Below are positions 1-8,672 of a DNA stretch of 34,355 nucleotides, piece by piece. The notes under the pieces are model-generated. The model ran no database searches. It was not told the DNA's origin and worked only from the letters and a program-made list of their open reading frames with translations. This DNA is from Flavobacterium hercynium (GTDB taxonomy: Bacteria; Bacteroidota; Bacteroidia; Flavobacteriales; Flavobacteriaceae), in contig NZ_MUGW01000014.1 of the NCBI RefSeq assembly GCF_002217285.1, forward strand, positions 1-34,355, written 5' to 3'. Each line of letters starts with the position of its first letter. Position 1 is the first letter of the stretch. A program made the translations under genes and the position numbers.

Positions 1-57
1 AATTTTCAACTTTGATTTAGTTGCTTGTCAGTATTTCAGTGAACGTTTGTGCTTATT

Positions 58-94
58 GCGGGTGCAAAACTACACCCTTTATTTACATTTACAA
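58..94 (-). promoter_or_regulatory. Strong leftward promoter (TTG-N19-TAGTTTTG)
   Basis: Read on the minus strand, a TTG (92-94) is followed after 19 bp by TAGTTTTG (65-72), a full match to the Bacteroidetes housekeeping promoter TTG-N19-TAnnTTTG. A GGGTG/CACCC inverted repeat (60-64 and 73-77) brackets the -7 box. The promoter points out of the window, so its target is not visible. A highly expressed gene or stable RNA operon is a guess based on the near-perfect boxes and the non-coding look of the leader. Confidence 0.6.
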
Positions 95-349
95 TACTTT
101 TTGTTACATAATTTACATCTTTTTTAAAACTTTTTCTTAACTCACTGGTAATGCAAAACTTATAATTTCTGCTATTTTAGTAATTGTAGGATTTTTGAGG
201 GGGTCATTTCTGTTTTCGCAATTTTTGGGGGCTTAAAACTTGCCGTTTTATGGACTTCGCAGGTTTTATTCCTTATAATTTGTTTTTTTCTTTCACGCAA
301 ATGCGCTAAGGTGCTAAGGTTTTTTCTTTTTTGTGTTGTTGTTCTTGGC

Positions 350-450
350 TCAACTGCTCCCATAGCCCCGATGGAAGTGGAAATCCTTTCGCTTTTTTCT
401 TTAAAAAGCGAAAGATTGTAGCGCACAGCGGGAAACAGCTCCTGAAAAAT
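350..450. repeat. Structured intergenic element (probable dispersed flavobacterial repeat)
   Basis: The segment has a strong central hairpin (382-416): AATC-C-TTTCGCTTTTT pairs with AAAAAGCGAAAGATT. This is flanked by conserved-looking blocks: GCTCCCATAGCCCCG on the left and AGCGGGAAACAGCTCC on the right. CCCG and CGGG can pair around the hairpin, and CTG/CAG with TCCC/GGGA can form an alternative outer stem. From memory, elements with this block pattern recur between genes in Flavobacterium genomes. I see one copy here, so the repeat status is inferred and not shown by the window. Open reading frames crossing it (172-426 minus, 331-675 plus) look spurious. Confidence 0.5.
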
Positions 451-480
451 ATACTTCTTCCTTATATATCTACTATATCA

Positions 481-511
481 AACCTAACAGGTTTGGGAAA
501 CCTGGTAGGTT
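481..511. repeat. Dyad repeat, copy 1
   Basis: A 31-bp near-perfect palindrome: AACCTA, one base, CAGGTTT, GGG loop, AAACCTG, one base, TAGGTT. Only the A/G pair between the two stem blocks is unpaired. It shares its GGTTTGGGAAACC core with a second copy at 556-582. It resembles the REP-like palindromes scattered between Flavobacterium genes. Confidence 0.7.
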
Positions 512-555
512 GTTGGCTCCTTTATATAGTACTTCATAAGTTGGACTTATTTAAA

Positions 556-582
556 CCTACAAGGTTTGGGAAACCTTGCAGG
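556..582. repeat. Dyad repeat, copy 2
   Basis: A 27-bp palindrome (CCT, one base, CAAGGTTT, GGG, AAACCTTG, one base, AGG) with the same GGTTTGGGAAACC core and the same single mismatch position as the copy at 481-511. The outer arms differ between copies in a compensatory way (CAGG/CCTG here becomes CAAGG/CCTTG), which suggests selection or a copying mechanism that keeps the dyad. Confidence 0.7.
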
Positions 583-599
583 ATTATGAATAACATACT

Positions 600-684
600 C
601 CTTATATATAGGTACAAAAAAACCCGAGTCGCTTTTGCAAGCTTTCGGGTTTTTGATTTTAATCTTTGTACCTAGTATATAAGG
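600..684 (-). terminator. Terminator inside a larger hairpin, downstream of the S8 protease
   Basis: The core at 616-654 has ACCCGA/TCGGGT stems flanked by A-runs and T-runs on both sides, so it could work in both directions; the only convincing gene it serves is the minus-strand protease ending at 709. The core lies within a second inverted repeat: CCTTATATATAGGTAC (600-615) against GTACCTAGTATATAAGG (668-684), which pair fully except for one bulged base. Confidence 0.65.
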
Positions 685-708
685 TAACATTTTATTGAAA
701 GCTTGGAA

Positions 709-3700
709 TTACTTTATGATAAGTTTTTCTGTCGCGGTTTTACCATCTTGTTCTACATTTAATATATAGACACCTGTTGATAATCCTGAAAGGTTTATTT
801 GTTGATCTTCTGTTTGTAGAGAGAAGACTTTTTTACCTGACATATCTGATATTCTAATATTCTTAGCTGTAGCAGATGCTGTTTCAACATATACTTTTCC
901 GTTATTAACCGGATTTGGATAAATTACGAATCCTTCAATCGCGTTGGTTGGTAAACCTAAACTACAAGCTGTAGTTGAAACATTTACTGTACGTGTTATT
1001 GATGCTTCGTTATCTTTTCCATCTTTTACTGTGTAAGTCAAAACATAAGTACCTGGTGTATTCACATCTACTGTACCAGACACAGCAATAAATACAGTTA
1101 AATCTATATCTAAGTTGTCTTTTGCCGTAGCTCCCGGATCAGTAAACGGACATCCTTTATCTAATGCAACAACTGCATCACCCAATAATGTAATTGTTGG
1201 TTTTGCATATTCTATTGTTACTGTCCATTCTACTACATCTCCATTTTGTGCTACTACTTCGTAAACTACAGGTAAAGTATAATTCAATGTAGTTACTCCA
1301 CTAATTTGAGGATCGACTCCGATTTGCAATGTTGCTAAATTAGATAACTGGAAAGTTGGAACTAATGCTGCAAAATCAACTAAGTTATCTACTAAAACAG
1401 TTACCGTTTTTGCAACCGGATCTATAATACTTGATCCTACTTGGTTTTGTACTGTATAGTTAATAATATTTGCTGCATTATTTTTAGCATTTAGCGTAAC
1501 TACATAGTTTGTTACTGAAAGTTTATTTTCTGAAACTACGGTTACTACAAAACTATTTGTGTAATCTGCTGCAATTGTTTGCGAGTTTGACTGTAACACT
1601 CCATCTATATAAAGCGAAGCTCCTGGCGAAACTACGAAATCTGCAATTAAATTAGCAATATCAACTCCAAATAATACTGTTTTAGTAACATTACTTCCTA
1701 CGATATCGGTATTGATTTCCTGAGCCAAAGTTGAATTCGCTGTCGTTTTGAAATCATACGAAAGTAATTTACTTTCATTACTTAAACCTGTAATGATTTT
1801 AATTGTATAATTTTCTACAAGTCCTGCATTAAATCCTCTTCCTTCTACTGTAAAAGTAACTGGATTTGTATAATCGTTTGCTGTTACTCCGTTTACTTGC
1901 TGATTTCCGTTAATTGTAGCAATACTATTCATCCCTAAAGAGAAATTTGCAACTGCACTTGTAACATCTGCACCATCGTTTAATACTACTGAATATGTTT
2001 TGGTTGTCGCATCATAAGATGATGATAATTGATTTACAAAATCTATACCTTGCATCAAAACCGGAACATTCCAGAATTTACCTTCTCCTAAACCATCTGT
2101 ATCTGCATTTGTTACTACAGCTGTATTATCACTAATGGTACGATCGAAAACAAATTGCTTGTTTCCTTCTGAAAAAGGATAATAAGCTAATAATCCCGGC
2201 TCGTCTCCAATATATTTTGTTGTAGCATTAGCGATAATTGTTGCCTGACTACGAACACCTGACCAGATACGAACTTCATCTATGTTTCCATTCAAACCAC
2301 GTGCTAAACCTGCATTGTTTCCGATATATGTCGCAGCTGATGCATTTGAACTAGCTGCTCCTGCTGTACCCGTACTTGTGTATACTACTTCTACTCCATC
2401 GATATAAACTTTGTAAACATTGGCCGCACTTACAGTGTAAGCAATATGGTGCCAGGTTTTTTGTTTAATAGAGTTTGCAGCTGTATTGATTACATACGAA
2501 CCTGCAGCAGTAGTTATTGAAACTACTAAACTATTTTCTTTGTAGATACCTAAGTTACTGTCGTTATGAATAAATGCTAACGCTGTACTTTTATCTAAAA
2601 GTCTTCCGTATACTGTTGGCGCTTTTTGGTTTACCCAAGCTTCAAAAGTATAATCGTTTGTCAAGTTTAAAGCTGGCGTAACATCAGTTTTGATAAAATC
2701 ATTTATTCCATCAAAAGTTCCTGTAACATTGGTTGCATAATCTGGAACATGTGAAATAACAATTGATTTCGAATCATTAGTTGGATCTGTGTCACCTGCT
2801 AACTGAGTATAAACTTCTAATGTATAATCCCCAGGTGTACCTAAATTAGCTTTTGTCGGGAATGTATAATTAGCAACTGAACCTGCAGGGATAGAAGCTG
2901 TAAATGTTCCTACAACTTCAGTACCTCCATTAATTTTATAAGCTACCGGGAAATTAGAAATTGGGGCATTCGATAAATTACGTATTACGGCAGTTACATT
3001 TACGGGTGCTTTTCCTGGCTTAAATGGTGCTGAAATTCTTTCTACACTTGCATTTGCTTCTGTGTACGGCAGTACGTTAACTGTATATTCCTCTACTTCA
3101 AAATCTTCTCTTGAGCTTGTTAACCCATCAAAAGTTGGCCCTAAAACCACATTGAAATATTCCTGTGATGAACGGAACATGTGTATTACACGCATTTGTT
3201 TTTCACCTGCTGTTGTTCCTGCCGGAATTGTCAGACCTCCCACAAGTGAGAAATTATTTCTAAAATAATGTGTACTAGTCGTTGAAGGAATTGCTGGCGA
3301 TGCAGATGTCTGCAATGTGTTTACCCAAAATGTTCCTGCATAAAACTCATCTGTTAGGTTTCCATCACCATTTAAATCAATAACAATCATGGTAAATACC
3401 CCAACATTAGCTACCTGATCTCTGCTTATTGGCGCTTCTGGTTTTGTTATCGTTACTTCTGGCTGGTATGTAAATCCTGCATAAACAGGAATTTTAACTG
3501 ATTTGAAATCCGAATAAGCTGTTGTTCCCGACGTATTTACAACATTATCCCATTTCAATTTAGAAATAGCATATCCATTTGTATTAGTGTGCGTTGGCAA
3601 GTCATTTTTGTTATATACCTTTTTTGCACGAATATCGTTACTTGCGTTATCATCTGCAATATCTACACCGCTTGTAATAATAAACTCTGCGTTAGCGGCT

Positions 3701-6700
3701 GATAAATCTGCTTTAGCTGTAAAAGTATAATTTACTGTAGCATAAGCAGCAATAGCTGGAACTAGTTCTGTTACTTTAGCTCCATTATCTACCTGATAAA
3801 ATACCGGATAATCTATTAATGCATTTGGACCTAAGTTAGTAACTCTAATTGTAATATCATGTGCATTAGATTTCTTTCCTAAAACTTCCGGAGCTACTAT
3901 CGAGGCAATAGTTACATCATTAATAGCTAGTTTAGGAACACAAGTTATAGCGGCAACCCATCCTTCTTCATTATAAATCTGATCAGAAACAAATCTAAAT
4001 GTTAATTCTCCATTTATTGCAGAAGAAGTTAATGATGTAGGCAAATCATTACCTGTGAATGATCCTAACAAAGGTGAAGCAGTATTTGGCCCGTTATAAA
4101 CATATAAGTAGTCGTAATCTTGTTCTAAATCAAATTCACTGAATTCAACTTTTATACTGCTACCTGGAGTTTGTGGCACAAAAGTAATCGTCTGAGTAAG
4201 CTGATCTCCATAATTTCCATAGCGAGAACCGCCGTCTGTAAATGCCGCTGAACAAGTTGTAAAAGTAGGTCTTGATCCCATTAAGATATCTGAACCAATA
4301 TTGAAAACTTGTTTACTTAATGTATTATTGTCTTTCACTGCATCGTTAGGAAAATCTACATTTGCTATTACTGTAAAAATACCTTCTGCCGAAAAATCTG
4401 CTTTTTGAACGAAATCATAAGATACCTCGCTTAATGGAGCGATTGGACCAGCGATTGTTTCTGTTACTTCAGTTCCGTCATTAATTTTATATGAAACCGG
4501 TACATTGCTTACTGCAGCTGGTGAATGATTGTAAATTTTAATTTTTACTGTCTCAGCATTAGTATATGCTGCGTTAGTAACTAACGATGATAATTCAAGA
4601 TCTGTTGAAGTTGCTTCAAAAATATTTACATTATCAATATAAACCGCACTGTAAACATTTTCACTGCTAACTACAATAACATCATTATCTATAACTGATT
4701 CAAAAGCTACACTAAATGTAGTTCCTGCGTAAGCTGATAAATCATATAATAGTTCTGTATCTCCTGATAAAGCTGCACCACCATAAACGGTTACGTTTTG
4801 AGTGCTGGCAACCGGAGTTCCATTTACTACAAGTCTGAAGAAGTTTTTATTTGCTGCTCCTACACTGCTCCAAAGTAAATTGAACTTAAGACGAAGTGCT
4901 TTTCCTGTAAGCGTTGAAGCATCAATATCACAAAATGATACCTTTTTTATATAATCCGGGTTGTTTGTAAATGCATCTGCAATTGTACTTGCTACCCATG
5001 GAGAAGCAGAAGGAGTTCCTGATCCTGCCATTTTTGCAGCATCTAATCTTACTGCATCAATATATTCATATTTTACTAATCCTGTAGATCCTGTTGAAAA
5101 TACATAATTAGATGCTTTTCTTGAATTGAAATCTTCAATGAAAGGTAAGTTTACTGCGCTTAAAACCGGTTGAGAAACTGGCTCTACGTTTACCGCTCTT
5201 ACTCTTTCAGAAACTATTCCAGTAGCTATATCAATAGCGCGTACAGAAAACCAGTTGTCCTCTCCTGGTGTAAGGTTCGGAAAAGTATAGGTTGGACTTG
5301 TAACTGTTGCTACTACATCAAACTTGTAACCGTTCATTTTTAGAACTTCATATTTAGAACCCGGAATTGCATCCCAATCTAATTGGTAAGAAGAAGTTCC
5401 ACAAGCAGAAGGAGCAATAACTAAATTTTTCGGTTCTTGGATGATATTAAATACCTCTTTTGAAACGTCTACTTTAGAACCTGCGATAACTCTTATTTTG
5501 GCATTAGCAATTATTCCCGCAGGAACTTTCCATGCAAAATTTCTAGCTGAAGACGGAATATCTTTCGCAATTAATTGGTAGTTTACTCCACCATCAACAG
5601 AGTATTCAAGAGTGAAAGGTTTTGAATCTCCTTCATAATCCCAACGAATATATTCTGTTGTTTCTGTGTTGAATTTTTCTCCACCAACAGGATACGTTAA
5701 AATTAATTCCGGAGCTACATAATCGTAAACAACTGAAAATTGTTGTGTACCAAGAGGCACACGTGTTCCAGATACAATAATTTTGTAAATTCCCAGAGAA
5801 GGATTATCTAGTGTAATCTGTTCGATATTATTCATCTTGTCTACCCCACGTATTGCATTTGCATTTGGAGTTGTAGGATTTAAAACCCAAGGTAAAGTTG
5901 TAACACCATCTTTTACAATCTTAATGTCTAAGTCATTTACCTGAACTGATGTTGCTCCAGGAGTACCTTCAGTATCAGAATATGCAAGAAGTACTTTTAG
6001 CGAAACTAAACCTGCAGGAACAACAATATCCTTTTCGTAAGTAAGTCCATTACCAACTTCTGCTGTGTAAAACATATTTTTGTCCAGAACTTTAACTGCA
6101 CGTAATCCGTTTAGATTTCCGAAGCCGTATTTATAATCAGGACCTGGATTTCCGGCATCTTTTGCTGTATTGGTAACCAATGCTTTCATTAAAGAAGCTA
6201 ATGGTTTTTCACCATAAATATTTTTATATCTTTCATACAGTAATGCCAATGTACCTGTCGTTCCAGGTGTTGCCATGGAAGTTCCACTCATTACCTGATA
6301 CGAGTTGCTATAATCCAATGAATACACATCTGTTCCTACTGCTGCGATTTGAGGCACTAAACGTCCGTCGATTGTTGGTCCGAAACTGCTATAATTACTA
6401 ATTAAATCATTAGGATTGTTAGCAGCAACGTGCAATGAGTTTTTTGAATTTTTTGTAGAAGTATTAAAACCTCCCCCTGCCGGATAAGCAGCCTGCGCAT
6501 TTCCATTAGAATATACATTTAGAAGATAGGGAAAATCTACTGTAACTTTATCATCTCCAAAATCACCAGTATTATATCTTCCCACATTAAAACCTGACGT
6601 TAAGTTTACTCCATAAGAATTTGAAGTCAATTCAATTCCGTCTTGAGTTGCAGCCAGTCTTCTTTCGGCTTGCACAGACAAATTGTTTGATTGTGTATTA

Positions 6701-7602
6701 AAATTCCATCCGAACATTTGTACTTCAGGAGCCATTCCTCTTGCTTTTGGATCTAGTAAACCGGCACCTCCTATAGTACCTGCTACGTGATCTCCGTGAG
6801 AAGAATTTGATTCATACTCTCTGTTTACAACTCTTCCTGTATGATCTTTATGCGGCTCAAGATTTCCGTCCCAAACCCCTACTTTCACACCTTTTCCTGT
6901 TAGGCCATAACCTAACCCCGGAATCGTTGAACCCAAAATATTTGCTTTGTGCGATGTTAATCCTGGTTTATTATCGCTTTCAACTGGTGGAGGAACTAAT
7001 TGAATATTTTGAACCCAATTCAGTTTAGCTATTTCTAAAAGCTTTTCTTTAGGAACCTGTAAATAAACATTATTAAAATATACTTCTATTTTATTTGATT
7101 TAACAAACAAACCTGTTAGATCCTGATTAATAATGTTTGTTTGAACTCCTTTAAAATAAGTAACAACGACTTTTATACCATTACCTTCTGAAGCATAATC
7201 CGGAATGGCATTATCAACAATTAAAGGATCTATTTTAAAAGCAGGATCAACTGATACAATCGCCTTGATGTTATCCACCGTACTGCTTTTACTGTAGAAA
7301 TCAGAGCTAATAGCAGCATAGTACGCATTTCCTGATAAATAGCTAAGCAGTGATATTCCTTGATTTTTTAATTTTTGTTGTTCTGCAACAGATGGAATTT
7401 TTGTAAATTCTAACAAAGTATATTCCATTTTCGGAATTTGTTTGTTTGTGCTTTTTTTAGCTTTAATCTGTTCTTTAAAATTTGCGGTAGTTTTAATTCT
7501 ATTTCCATTAACAGAAATAGTTAAATCATTGTCTGACGCTTTCTGAGACCATACTGAGACGGCGAAAAGTATCATGATCTGACTAAGTATTTTTTTGATC
7601 AT
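709..7602 (-). CDS. Giant secreted subtilisin-like (S8) serine protease with T9SS C-terminal sorting domain
   Basis: The 2297-residue product begins with a signal peptide (about 1-20, ending VSVWSQ) and a propeptide-like region. The subtilisin domain (about 225-500) has Asp245 (VGVWDGN), His269 (HGDHVAGT), oxyanion Asn368 (SNGN) and Ser442 (GTSMATP), so the catalytic set is complete. A beta-rich P-domain-like segment follows (510-630), then fibronectin III-type (725-805), a jelly-roll/MAM-like segment (820-1000), CARDB-like domains (about 1005-1110, 1235-1340, 1535-1640), CUB (about 1115-1230), a GEVED-like domain (about 1340-1530), LamG (about 1645-1810), three cadherin/Ig-like repeats (1830-2130), a DUF5011-type domain (2130-2210) and a type A T9SS sorting domain (from 2224, IYPNPVNNGK). 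It should be exported by Sec, then moved across the outer membrane by T9SS, and either anchored or released. Domain borders are rough and substrate is unknown. A subtilisin this long with so many adhesion modules suggests action on large polymers or host or prey surfaces. Confidence 0.93.
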   Translation of the reverse strand: MIKKILSQIMILFAVSVWSQKASDNDLTISVNGNRIKTTANFKEQIKAKKSTNKQIPKMEYTLLEFTKIPSVAEQQKLKNQGISLLSYLSGNAYYAAISSDFYSKSSTVDNIKAIVSVDPAFKIDPLIVDNAIPDYASEGNGIKVVVTYFKGVQTNIINQDLTGLFVKSNKIEVYFNNVYLQVPKEKLLEIAKLNWVQNIQLVPPPVESDNKPGLTSHKANILGSTIPGLGYGLTGKGVKVGVWDGNLEPHKDHTGRVVNREYESNSSHGDHVAGTIGGAGLLDPKARGMAPEVQMFGWNFNTQSNNLSVQAERRLAATQDGIELTSNSYGVNLTSGFNVGRYNTGDFGDDKVTVDFPYLLNVYSNGNAQAAYPAGGGFNTSTKNSKNSLHVAANNPNDLISNYSSFGPTIDGRLVPQIAAVGTDVYSLDYSNSYQVMSGTSMATPGTTGTLALLYERYKNIYGEKPLASLMKALVTNTAKDAGNPGPDYKYGFGNLNGLRAVKVLDKNMFYTAEVGNGLTYEKDIVVPAGLVSLKVLLAYSDTEGTPGATSVQVNDLDIKIVKDGVTTLPWVLNPTTPNANAIRGVDKMNNIEQITLDNPSLGIYKIIVSGTRVPLGTQQFSVVYDYVAPELILTYPVGGEKFNTETTEYIRWDYEGDSKPFTLEYSVDGGVNYQLIAKDIPSSARNFAWKVPAGIIANAKIRVIAGSKVDVSKEVFNIIQEPKNLVIAPSACGTSSYQLDWDAIPGSKYEVLKMNGYKFDVVATVTSPTYTFPNLTPGEDNWFSVRAIDIATGIVSERVRAVNVEPVSQPVLSAVNLPFIEDFNSRKASNYVFSTGSTGLVKYEYIDAVRLDAAKMAGSGTPSASPWVASTIADAFTNNPDYIKKVSFCDIDASTLTGKALRLKFNLLWSSVGAANKNFFRLVVNGTPVASTQNVTVYGGAALSGDTELLYDLSAYAGTTFSVAFESVIDNDVIVVSSENVYSAVYIDNVNIFEATSTDLELSSLVTNAAYTNAETVKIKIYNHSPAAVSNVPVSYKINDGTEVTETIAGPIAPLSEVSYDFVQKADFSAEGIFTVIANVDFPNDAVKDNNTLSKQVFNIGSDILMGSRPTFTTCSAAFTDGGSRYGNYGDQLTQTITFVPQTPGSSIKVEFSEFDLEQDYDYLYVYNGPNTASPLLGSFTGNDLPTSLTSSAINGELTFRFVSDQIYNEEGWVAAITCVPKLAINDVTIASIVAPEVLGKKSNAHDITIRVTNLGPNALIDYPVFYQVDNGAKVTELVPAIAAYATVNYTFTAKADLSAANAEFIITSGVDIADDNASNDIRAKKVYNKNDLPTHTNTNGYAISKLKWDNVVNTSGTTAYSDFKSVKIPVYAGFTYQPEVTITKPEAPISRDQVANVGVFTMIVIDLNGDGNLTDEFYAGTFWVNTLQTSASPAIPSTTSTHYFRNNFSLVGGLTIPAGTTAGEKQMRVIHMFRSSQEYFNVVLGPTFDGLTSSREDFEVEEYTVNVLPYTEANASVERISAPFKPGKAPVNVTAVIRNLSNAPISNFPVAYKINGGTEVVGTFTASIPAGSVANYTFPTKANLGTPGDYTLEVYTQLAGDTDPTNDSKSIVISHVPDYATNVTGTFDGINDFIKTDVTPALNLTNDYTFEAWVNQKAPTVYGRLLDKSTALAFIHNDSNLGIYKENSLVVSITTAAGSYVINTAANSIKQKTWHHIAYTVSAANVYKVYIDGVEVVYTSTGTAGAASSNASAATYIGNNAGLARGLNGNIDEVRIWSGVRSQATIIANATTKYIGDEPGLLAYYPFSEGNKQFVFDRTISDNTAVVTNADTDGLGEGKFWNVPVLMQGIDFVNQLSSSYDATTKTYSVVLNDGADVTSAVANFSLGMNSIATINGNQQVNGVTANDYTNPVTFTVEGRGFNAGLVENYTIKIITGLSNESKLLSYDFKTTANSTLAQEINTDIVGSNVTKTVLFGVDIANLIADFVVSPGASLYIDGVLQSNSQTIAADYTNSFVVTVVSENKLSVTNYVVTLNAKNNAANIINYTVQNQVGSSIIDPVAKTVTVLVDNLVDFAALVPTFQLSNLATLQIGVDPQISGVTTLNYTLPVVYEVVAQNGDVVEWTVTIEYAKPTITLLGDAVVALDKGCPFTDPGATAKDNLDIDLTVFIAVSGTVDVNTPGTYVLTYTVKDGKDNEASITRTVNVSTTACSLGLPTNAIEGFVIYPNPVNNGKVYVETASATAKNIRISDMSGKKVFSLQTEDQQINLSGLSTGVYILNVEQDGKTATEKLIIK

Positions 7603-7852
7603 TAAATAGTTATTTTGGTTAATAAATTGTTAGGAAAGAGTAAACCTACAAATTAAACCATAATAAACAAACTAAATTTTAGATATTAATTGTTAAATAT
7701 CACTACTTTATTTAAATTTAATGATAAAAATGTAACAAAATCGTAGTCTTAGAACATTTTTAACGAATAAAAACAATAAATATTTAAACACGTAAATTCC
7801 TTCAATTTATCAATAGTTGTAATCCAACAATTCCTTAAAACCAAAACAAAAA

Positions 7853-7881
7853 AAAGACTTACAAATCAATTGTAAGTCTTT
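7853..7881 (-). terminator. Intrinsic terminator of the DUF4294 gene
   Basis: Perfect 12-bp stem AAAGACTTACAA/TTGTAAGTCTTT with a 5-nt loop. On the minus strand it is followed by a run of eight Ts. It lies 24 bp after the minus-strand stop codon at 7905. The rest of the 7603-7904 gap is AT-rich and holds the S8 protease promoter region, in which I found no confident promoter match. Confidence 0.85.
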
Positions 7882-7904
7882 AAGAAATTTGGTGTATTAA
7901 ACTT

Positions 7905-8591
7905 TTAATTTTCTACTGGCTTAGGCTGACTGGCTTTTTGTTGCCAATGGTTTATAAGATTGTCATAATTAACAGGATTTGCTGCCTTTTGATTACTCAA
8001 CCTACCCGATTCGAAAGCGCGAACCAGAATAGTTTCTATCAAATAATCTTCGTTTACATCATACGGTTTGTATTCTGTTTTTAAACTAATACTGAACATA
8101 TTAGCAGTTGTATTAGAAACAAAAGCTTTGAATCCGCTTTTTAATGTTTTTATAAGATCGTAAGTTGTTGTTCCCGTTTGTCGGTGTACTAATTTGACCA
8201 AAATTTGACCTTGTTTGCGAGAAAGTTTTTTAAGTCGGTCTTCAAATTCATTATTCAAATAATCTTCTACGATTTTAAAATATTTCTTTTTTTCACGATT
8301 GGTTTTCAAACGTTCCATGCCTTTGTTTAAAGCTGTTAATCTATCAGCCGCTAATTTTGCATACGGATAGGTTTTGTAAACTCTATTTTGAAGAATTAAA
8401 AACTGTTTTTGCGATTCGGGATCCAGTTTTTCCTTCGTAATTATAATTTCTGGTAATTCTATTGTATCATTTGAAATAGAATCGTATTCGGTGAGTATAT
8501 AACCCATTTCCTGATTTTCTTTAGGAACAACTTGTGCCTGAGCACTAAAGGAAATCAATATAAAAAACAAAACAAAGTAAGTAAATCTCAT
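7905..8591 (-). CDS. DUF4294 family exported protein
   Basis: The 228-residue product has a signal peptide MRFTYFVLFFILISFSAQAQ and a charged, helical C-terminal part (about 55-215) matching the Bacteroidetes DUF4294 family, with PYAKLAADRL and RQTGTTTYDLIK recognisable. The function of the family is unknown; the signal peptide indicates a periplasmic or envelope location. The frame stays open for another 23 codons upstream, to 8660, but those residues do not look like a protein N-terminus. The signal peptide starts exactly at the ATG at 8591, and a -7 promoter box lies in the extension, so I chose 8591. The gene is divergent from the M42 peptidase gene. Confidence 0.85.
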   Translation of the reverse strand: MRFTYFVLFFILISFSAQAQVVPKENQEMGYILTEYDSISNDTIELPEIIITKEKLDPESQKQFLILQNRVYKTYPYAKLAADRLTALNKGMERLKTNREKKKYFKIVEDYLNNEFEDRLKKLSRKQGQILVKLVHRQTGTTTYDLIKTLKSGFKAFVSNTTANMFSISLKTEYKPYDVNEDYLIETILVRAFESGRLSNQKAANPVNYDNLINHWQQKASQPKPVEN

Positions 8592-8641
8592 AGAGTCATA
8601 ATTTAAATGTAAAATTATATATTTATATACAACTCTAATAC

Positions 8642-8649
8642 CAAATTTA
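8642..8649 (-). promoter_or_regulatory. Putative -7 promoter box of the DUF4294 gene
   Basis: TAAATTTG on the minus strand matches TAnnTTTG and would give a 5' UTR of about 45 nt to the ATG at 8591. I see no TTG at the expected -33 distance, so this is only a half-match. Confidence 0.4.
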
Positions 8650-8672
8650 TAAATTAGCAAAAAAATATTTTT

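Noticed and set aside
481..582. Repeats that could suggest a CRISPR array
   Set aside because: Only two copies, palindromic, differing in the arms, with no regular spacer set and no cas gene in the window.
172..675. Two ORFs (84 codons minus, 114 codons plus) upstream of the S8 protease
   Set aside because: They cross the structured repeat, the dyads and the terminator, and their translations show no domain or normal composition.
5200..7028. Plus-strand ORFs inside the protease gene (for example 6180-6401 and 6807-7028)
   Set aside because: Shadows of the long minus-strand gene with no domain match or promoter.
8592..8660. Longer start for the DUF4294 gene
   Set aside because: The added residues do not look like a signal peptide, while the ATG at 8591 begins one; a promoter box lies in the extension.
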